This document shows, one piece after another, positions 58,692 through 64,000 of a DNA stretch of 64,000 nucleotides. Where the stretch lies: NCBI RefSeq assembly GCF_003576645.1, contig NC_044922.1, forward strand, positions 11,653,195 to 11,717,194, written 5' to 3'. This DNA is from Ipomoea triloba. Taxonomy: Eukaryota > Streptophyta > Magnoliopsida > Solanales > Convolvulaceae. The position numbers and the translations under genes were made by a program. The notes under the pieces were generated by a model that saw only the letters and a program-made list of their open reading frames with translations, was not told the DNA's origin and did no database searches. Numbering within the stretch: position 1 is the first letter of the stretch; the number at the start of each line of letters is the position of its first letter.

Positions 58692-59625
58692 TAATAATAA
58701 TAATAACAACAACGGAAAAAAAAAGGAAAAAAAAGAAAAGAAAAGAAAACAATAAATCTATGTGCACAATAGGATTCAAACCAAATACCTCTCTATACCA
58801 AAACACTATTCACCTACATTTTCTCCCACTCCTCTATTTGCATAAGTTGAAATAGGAGTTCTTCAGATTAAAATTATACATAAAGTTGGAGAATGAAGAA
58901 AAGTTAGGTAATTGAAGAAATGATTTTAATAAACAAGTTTTTCATTTTCATTCTTCTATCTCTCCAAGTATCTATTTTTTTCAGAAAATCCTCCATTTCT
59001 CATTTTGGTAAACGACCCTGAGATTCTCAACTACAATAAATCATCAGTAATCAAGGTTGGTATAATGTTGTTGTAGTCTTGCTACTTGTAAGCAAAACTT
59101 ATGAACTTATTTTGAGTTAGTTAAGTTCCGATGGCGTGATAACTTATTTATAATTCAAAGGAAAATTTCTCAAAATAATCTTCGAGTGAATAATATAATG
59201 CAATTGTGGTTTTAGGTTTTTTCTTTTCTTTTTTTTTTAAGGCTCCATTTGAGGCATTATAAATTGACGAAAAATGCAGTTATTGAATCATAATATTAAA
59301 CAATGTATCAGCTATTGTTACTTTAATGTAATTTTCACAAATTATAAGATTTTAATATTGAGAAATTTGTAGCCAACATAAAAGTTTTTTTTTTTTAATC
59401 AATAAGCCATTGTTAATTATCCACACATTCATCACAACTGTCCAGTTGGGAATTTCAAATCATTCGCATCAGAGAGAAATACGCATACACGGCTATTGTT
59501 TTGGATCCAATTGTTTTGGCCATATCCAAGATCAGATCCCATAAGCACATGAACAGGAATCCCGTATATATGATGAATTGGAACTAGAAAGCTAATAGTA
59601 CGTTAAGGTTGTTGTTTTGGATCCA
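58692..59625. other. Upstream region of the F-box gene
   Basis: AT-rich DNA with A/T homopolymers. No MITE or gene recognised. A TATATGA-containing segment (CCCGTATATATGATGAATTG, about 59562-59581) lies about 45-60 bp before the ATG and could belong to the promoter or 5' UTR; this is weak. Confidence 0.35.
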
Positions 59626-62600
59626 ATGGGTGCAAGAAAGGATATAATAAGTGAGCTTCCAGACGATGTAAAGGAAAAGATTTTAGAGTGTTTGCCCATT
59701 CGAGACGTTGCCAGAACTGCTCTACTCTCTACTGACTGGAAAGATGTTTGGTTGCGCCATGGGCGGCTTGTGTTCGATACCCACTTCTTGGAATGTCTCA
59801 GAAAATGCGAGGGTGATAAACCCGTGGGACTCGTCAACGTTATAAACCACATTCTCTTGCACCGTGCTGGTCCGGTTAAGAAATTTAGTCTGTGCATTTC
59901 TTGCCCGGGATTGGAAGGTCCTAAGCCGCAACAGTCCGACATAGATGGTTGGTGCGTTTATCTATCAAGAAATGGAGTTGAGGAGCTTAATATCAGTGTA
60001 TTTGGAAAACAATATAAGTTGCCGTCTTGTATAATCTCGTGCCCAACAATTAAGCAATTGATACTTGGGGGTTTCAATTTTGATATTGATTGCCCCATAG
60101 ATGGTGTTGGTGGTTGTATATTTCATGGCGTCACTTCATTGGTTTTCTATGGAGTTGAGTTTAAGAGTAGAATCAATGGAGGAGTCGTCCCTAATCTTGA
60201 GAAGATTTCTTTTAGTTTCTGTGTTGGGATCAATAATTTTAAGATCTGTGCTCCAAAACTAAAAAGCTTGGATTTGGCTTTTGTTTTTCCTGCATTTGAA
60301 CCAAGATGGTTGTCGCCTCATTCGAGACTAGTTAGGGCTTATTGCTTAGATTTGTTAGGGGTGAGAATCTTTACTTTGTTCTCATCTTAATGCAAGTATG
60401 TATGCCTGCACGAGCACCTCCATTGATGTGCGGGTAGCTCAATTAGGCGTTAGATGGTGCCAGAGTTGTATATATGTTTGCGTGCGGTAGATTGGAGGGA
60501 GGGAGAGCTATAGTGTAACCCCTCGGTTTTTCCGACAAAGTTAGGGTTCGAAAAATATTTTTTTTAGGCTATGACATTTATGAGATGATCTCTCGGTACT
60601 TCAGAAGGATTTTTATAAGTGAGACTAGTTATTAACAAGCTGCGATCTACGTACCGGTCACGAACCGTAAAATGTTAAAGGATGCTTATACAGTTCGAAT
60701 TTTCCTAAAGATTAGATTATTAAGTATGATACGATTAAGCCTGAACTTCTAGTTAGTTCAAGTGAAAATTTAAACGGACTGTAAGGGTAAAATTGTTACG
60801 GACCTTGTACCTATATTTCGCAAGATACCGAAAAATTCCCAATTTTAGTGGTTATCGACGGGATTATTTTTAGGATAATTTTGGTGTTAGAATTTTCTCG
60901 AATTAAGTTATAATCCTCCGAACTTTCATCTGATTTAACCCCAAACTGGCAAAGTAAATATTTGTTGTTCAAGAGCCACCATAGGGAGTTGACATGTGGC
61001 ACTCCTAATTACCACATTGTGGAGGTAATTAATGGTGTGTCATAAGAGGTATGGCATGGTATACTTGATCCCTTAAGCTACAAGTTAAACTCTCCATCAC
61101 TCATCTCTCCTACTCCCCCACATTTTCGAATTACACAAGGAAGAAGAAGAAAGAATTAGGCTTAGTCTTACACTTGTGATCTAGAGCTCCCAAGCATTTT
61201 TCCAACTCAAGTGTCTAAGTGTAGGTAAGACTTTAGACTTTGTTTGGATTAAATCATCCCTAGAACTTAAGTGTAAATTAATGGTGCATGAAAATATTGT
61301 TGTTATGGTGACATTTTTAGGATCCTTGGACTCAAAGGAAGGAAACTAACAACTTCTTCGGTTTAAGATCCTCCAACGAGGTAAGGAATCCCTTAAGTTG
61401 GCTCAATCACTTGAAGGTAGACAAATGCTAGTAAATTATATGACTAGGAATTTTTACACGAAAATTATGTGTTAAGTTTATGGATCTAAAAGTTGGCTCA
61501 AAAATCTCTACTTTGATTTTTGGTAATTTTTAATAGGCATGTTCATAGCTATTTTATGCATGTATATGTGGTATTAGGTCCATACATGCTTACACTTGTG
61601 AAAATGGTGGAAGATCGGGTCGTTACAACCCCGATCTTACGGCTCGAAGTGGGCAGAAACGGGTGGACGCGACAGTGGACGCGCGTCCACCGCGCGTCCA
61701 CGACGCGCCCTGTGCGAGACGTCGTTACGGCACCTCGGCCGAGAGGCTGGACGCCGCACGGACACGCGTCCGTGGGCGCCCAGTTTCGGCGAGCAGCGCC
61801 GAACCAGCGGACACGGTCCGGACGCCGCGTCCGCCGTGCGTCCGCTGGTGCGGCCAGTCGCGAGTCCGCGCAACGCGGACTCGTTTTCGACTTGTTTTTG
61901 ACCCAGTTTTTCCCCGATGTTTTTAATCCCGAGTGTTGCGATGTTTTGGAAGCCTACGGGCAACCGGGTCCCGAGTGTTGCGATGTTTTGGAAGCCTACG
62001 GGCAACCGGGTGAAATTTTTTGCGATGTTTTGGAAGCCTACGGGCAACCGGGTGAAATTTTTTGAAGACTCAAATATTATTTTGTGCATTATATTTATTA
62101 ACTTGGAGAAAAATTGTGTTTTGAGAATTATTGTGACTCTCGTACTTGGATTCTCGTAGTAGTAAGAGCATTAACCAATATGTGTATTTTGGGGAATATA
62201 TTTGAGTAAGTTGACAATATTGCGTCGTGTGAATGTAATGAATGGTGAGGGGTTCTGTATGAATTGTTCATACTGCAGAGCGAAGTCTATTCGCTGAGTG
62301 AATGGTGAGATTTTGTATGATTTATTCATACTGCAGAGCGAAGTCTATTCGCTGAGTGAAGTGTGAGATTTTGTATGATTTATTCATACTGCAGAGTGAA
62401 GTCTATTCGCTGAGTGAAGTGTGAGATTTTGTATGATTTATTCATACTGCAGAGCGAAGTCTATTCGCTGAGTGAAGTGTGGGTTTTTGTATGATTGATT
62501 CATACTGCAGAGCGAAGTCTATTCGCTGAGTGGAGTTGTGAGGATTAATTGTCGGGTGTCTCGAACAATAGTCTGGGCGTTGTGTCTCTCACTTTTGAAC

Positions 62601-63521
62601 TAAATGAATATTCTCGGAAATGGAAGTGTTATGTGCCCAAGTTACTTATATATTGTGGTACTATTTTATCGTTGAAATGATTGCAGGAAGACTGCGACCG
62701 TTGGGTAACGTTTATCTTTTTACTTATTATTATTATTGTCGTTTTCGAAACCTTTGTTTACTTTCGAGTGACAATGGATTCCCTTACTTAGCCATCGCGC
62801 TAACTACACTTCATTGTGTCCTGTATTAGATGCAGTCTAGCGTGGGCCTCTGTGGCCCGATGAGCTCTGAATAGGATGGGAGTCGAGGTTGAAGACTACT
62901 CTATCCTAGAATAGACACCCTGGAAGGATTAGTTCCATATGTACACTTTTGGATGTTGATATGGTTATTTGAGGTTGTAAGTTTAGCCTTAGCGTTTGGG
63001 TATAGGAGAGATACCTAAGCGTGGCGGTAACACCCAGTTTTCTGCTGGTTTGATGCTTCCGCAATGTATTGTACTATTAGGGATTTTGTAATAAATCCAA
63101 GAGGTGAAAATTGGGGTGTTACATATAGTGTGGGAGTTGTATGTTCTTGAGTGCATGAGAGTTTCACAAAACTAATTTAGTGGGCATTAAGCACAGATTC
63201 TCCCACCTCCGACCACTATGTTAATGTGGTCTATCCAATCTTATTAGGTCTTAGGGCCAGGAAATTTTTCCTTTTAAAGGAAAATATATATACATTTTTT
63301 GGCCTTGTGGCTTGTTAGAGTTCTTCTCATGGCTAATTTTTGTTTCCTTTACTGTGTTTAAGTTTGGTGATGTTGCAGTAGTCGCACAGGAGTTCCCAAC
63401 AACAAATCTGCAAGTAATATGGGTGATAGAATCAGAGTTTGGTCAGATCACTGTTGCTTTGGAATTGCTTGAAAGATCCCCCAACCAATGTGAACTGAAG
63501 ATTCAAGCAGAAAACACGCTG
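59626..63521 (+). CDS. F-box/FBD/LRR-like protein, exons 1-2 (3' end outside window)
   Basis: Exon 1 is 59626-60360 (245 codons) and exon 2 is 63363-63521 (53 codons); both junctions are phase 0 (donors GTGAGA and GTAAGA, acceptor TTTAAG). I take ATG 59626 (MGARKD) because the codon nine bases upstream is TTG. Residues about 6-45 form an F-box (IISELPDDVKEKILECLPIR..TALLSTDWKDVW). LRR-like segments follow, such as VEELNISVFG and VPNLEKISFSFCVGINNFKI. Exon 2 gives LQVIWVIESEF..LELLERSPNQCELKI. The pseudogene at 17223 has an FBD exon next; here it would lie beyond 64000. The product is expected to be the substrate-binding subunit of an SCF ubiquitin ligase. I see no lesion, but intron 1 is 3.0 kb because of a solo-LTR-like insertion. 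Confidence 0.85.
61927..62062 (+). repeat. 42-bp tandem repeat, three units
   Basis: Three units ending TTTTGGAAGCCTACGGGCAA + CCGGGT. The first two begin CCCGAGTGTTGCGATG; the third begins GAAATTTTTTGCGATG. The period is divisible by three, so the repeat stays open on both strands; there is no reason to think it is coding. Confidence 0.9.
62238..62535 (+). repeat. 58-bp tandem repeat, about five units
   Basis: Units read GAGTGAAGTGTGAGATTTTG, TATGATTTATTCATACTGCA, GAGCGAAGTCTATTCGCT with few changes. Each contains a small palindrome (GCGAAGTCTATTCGC). It lies inside solo-LTR-like element B. Confidence 0.9.
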
Positions 63522-64000
63522 GTAAGACATGTAATCTACTGAAATCATGTGTCTTTTTCAAATTCACTCACGGTTGTATGTATTTTAATTTGTGAGAGAT
63601 TTATATAGTAATGAGTACTCAAATTATGTGTTTTTGCCCCCTCAAATTCCCCTGGAAATATCTTGCAATGGGGCATCAAAATCTTTCCATAAAGTCTTAG
63701 GAATGGGATATCAGAATATCGCTTTTTGAAAATCTAGTGTAACCACTCATAATCTTAATTTACTCACCGTTATTGCATCTTTTGAGAGCTGGTATCTTCA
63801 GTATTAGCTCGAGAGAATTTTCATCTTTTCTTCTCCTTGTTGAATTATCTCGTTGCATGCAACTCGAGTAATTTGTCAACAAGTTTTATCTAGGTTACTT
63901 ATATAGGGTGATTAAAAACATGTAAGAAAGTGTATCTCATGTACGTCTGGAGTGGTTTGATTCTTTAATTTGTTTTCCCTAACATGCATGTTTTTCATTC
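63522..64000 (+). other. Start of intron 2 of the F-box gene
   Basis: After the donor GTAAGACATG at 63522 no further exon is recognised up to the window edge. The sequence is AT-rich without repeats that I can name. Confidence 0.5.

Larger units (their letters stand above)
60514..63123 (+). mobile_element. Solo-LTR-like element B (2.6 kb) in intron 1 of the F-box gene
   Basis: Runs from TGTAACCCCTCGG to ..GGTGAAAATTGGGGTGTTACA and is flanked by a perfect 5-bp duplication TATAG (60509-60513 and 63124-63128). It belongs to the same family as element A but lies on the plus strand and is 0.6 kb longer. The extra length includes a GC-rich segment (61615-61890, full of GCGTCC/GGACGC) and two minisatellites. 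No primer site or retrotransposon protein is visible, so solo LTR is the best reading. Confidence 0.8.

Noticed and set aside
59617..59625. Upstream TTG as the start of the F-box gene
   Set aside because: TTG is not a normal plant start codon; ATG at 59626 is in frame three codons later.
61520..62089. Overlapping long open frames on both strands (181 and 150 codons)
   Set aside because: They lie in the GC-rich part of a solo-LTR-like element, where few stop codons occur, and run into a 42-bp minisatellite. No recognisable domain.
62238..62535. Five regularly spaced 58-bp repeats that might be taken for a CRISPR array
   Set aside because: Units are contiguous with no unique spacers, and they lie in an LTR-like element in plant DNA.

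Overview
This window is plant nuclear DNA, most probably from a dicot. The evidence is two F-box/FBD-type genes with GT..AG introns and a dense nest of plant transposon classes (Ty1/copia, Athila-like Ty3, L1 LINE, CACTA, MULE, hAT, Helitrons, MITEs). An asterid such as a Convolvulaceae species would fit, but that is only an impression. I see no tRNA or rRNA gene, no CRISPR array and no prokaryotic gene. Only one locus looks like an ordinary host gene that may still be intact: an F-box gene at 59626 that runs off the right edge.

Layout. 1-1152: AT-rich sequence carrying a 650-bp hAT-like MITE with a perfect 8-bp target duplication. 1221-16829: a 15.6-kb foldback-like element with inverted arms of about 4.3 kb and 3.3 kb, built largely from ~95-bp tandem units. 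Its loop holds a young but broken copia element (7552-12108). 17223-20133: an F-box/FBD pseudogene split by a 1.5-kb hAT element. 20561-25280: hairpin MITEs, a TA-embedded minisatellite element, and a near-identical block present three times with single-N assembly joints. 24616-28610: head-to-tail Helitron copies. 28626-29687: a fragment resembling a SIRE-type copia LTR.

31150-53670 is one deep nest. An old CACTA (Ptta/En/Spm plus Ulp1-type protease) gene remnant has been invaded by an L1 LINE with an 18-bp target duplication, which itself carries a 2.0-kb solo-LTR-like element. It has also been invaded by a 1.3-kb miniature CACTA, a 1.8-kb MULE carrying a DUF241-like gene fragment, and an 8.7-kb non-autonomous Athila-like element. 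52755-58691 holds more TA-embedded elements, an N gap in a TA microsatellite, an inverted minisatellite and a second Helitron cluster. 59626-64000 is the F-box gene; its first intron contains a 2.6-kb element of the same family as the one in the LINE, in opposite orientation.

Almost every protein-coding signal here belongs to a transposon. Target-site duplications let the insertion order be read directly. The most unusual structure is the 15.6-kb foldback element. The TA-embedded elements with GGTGC-core minisatellites may be a second poorly described group.
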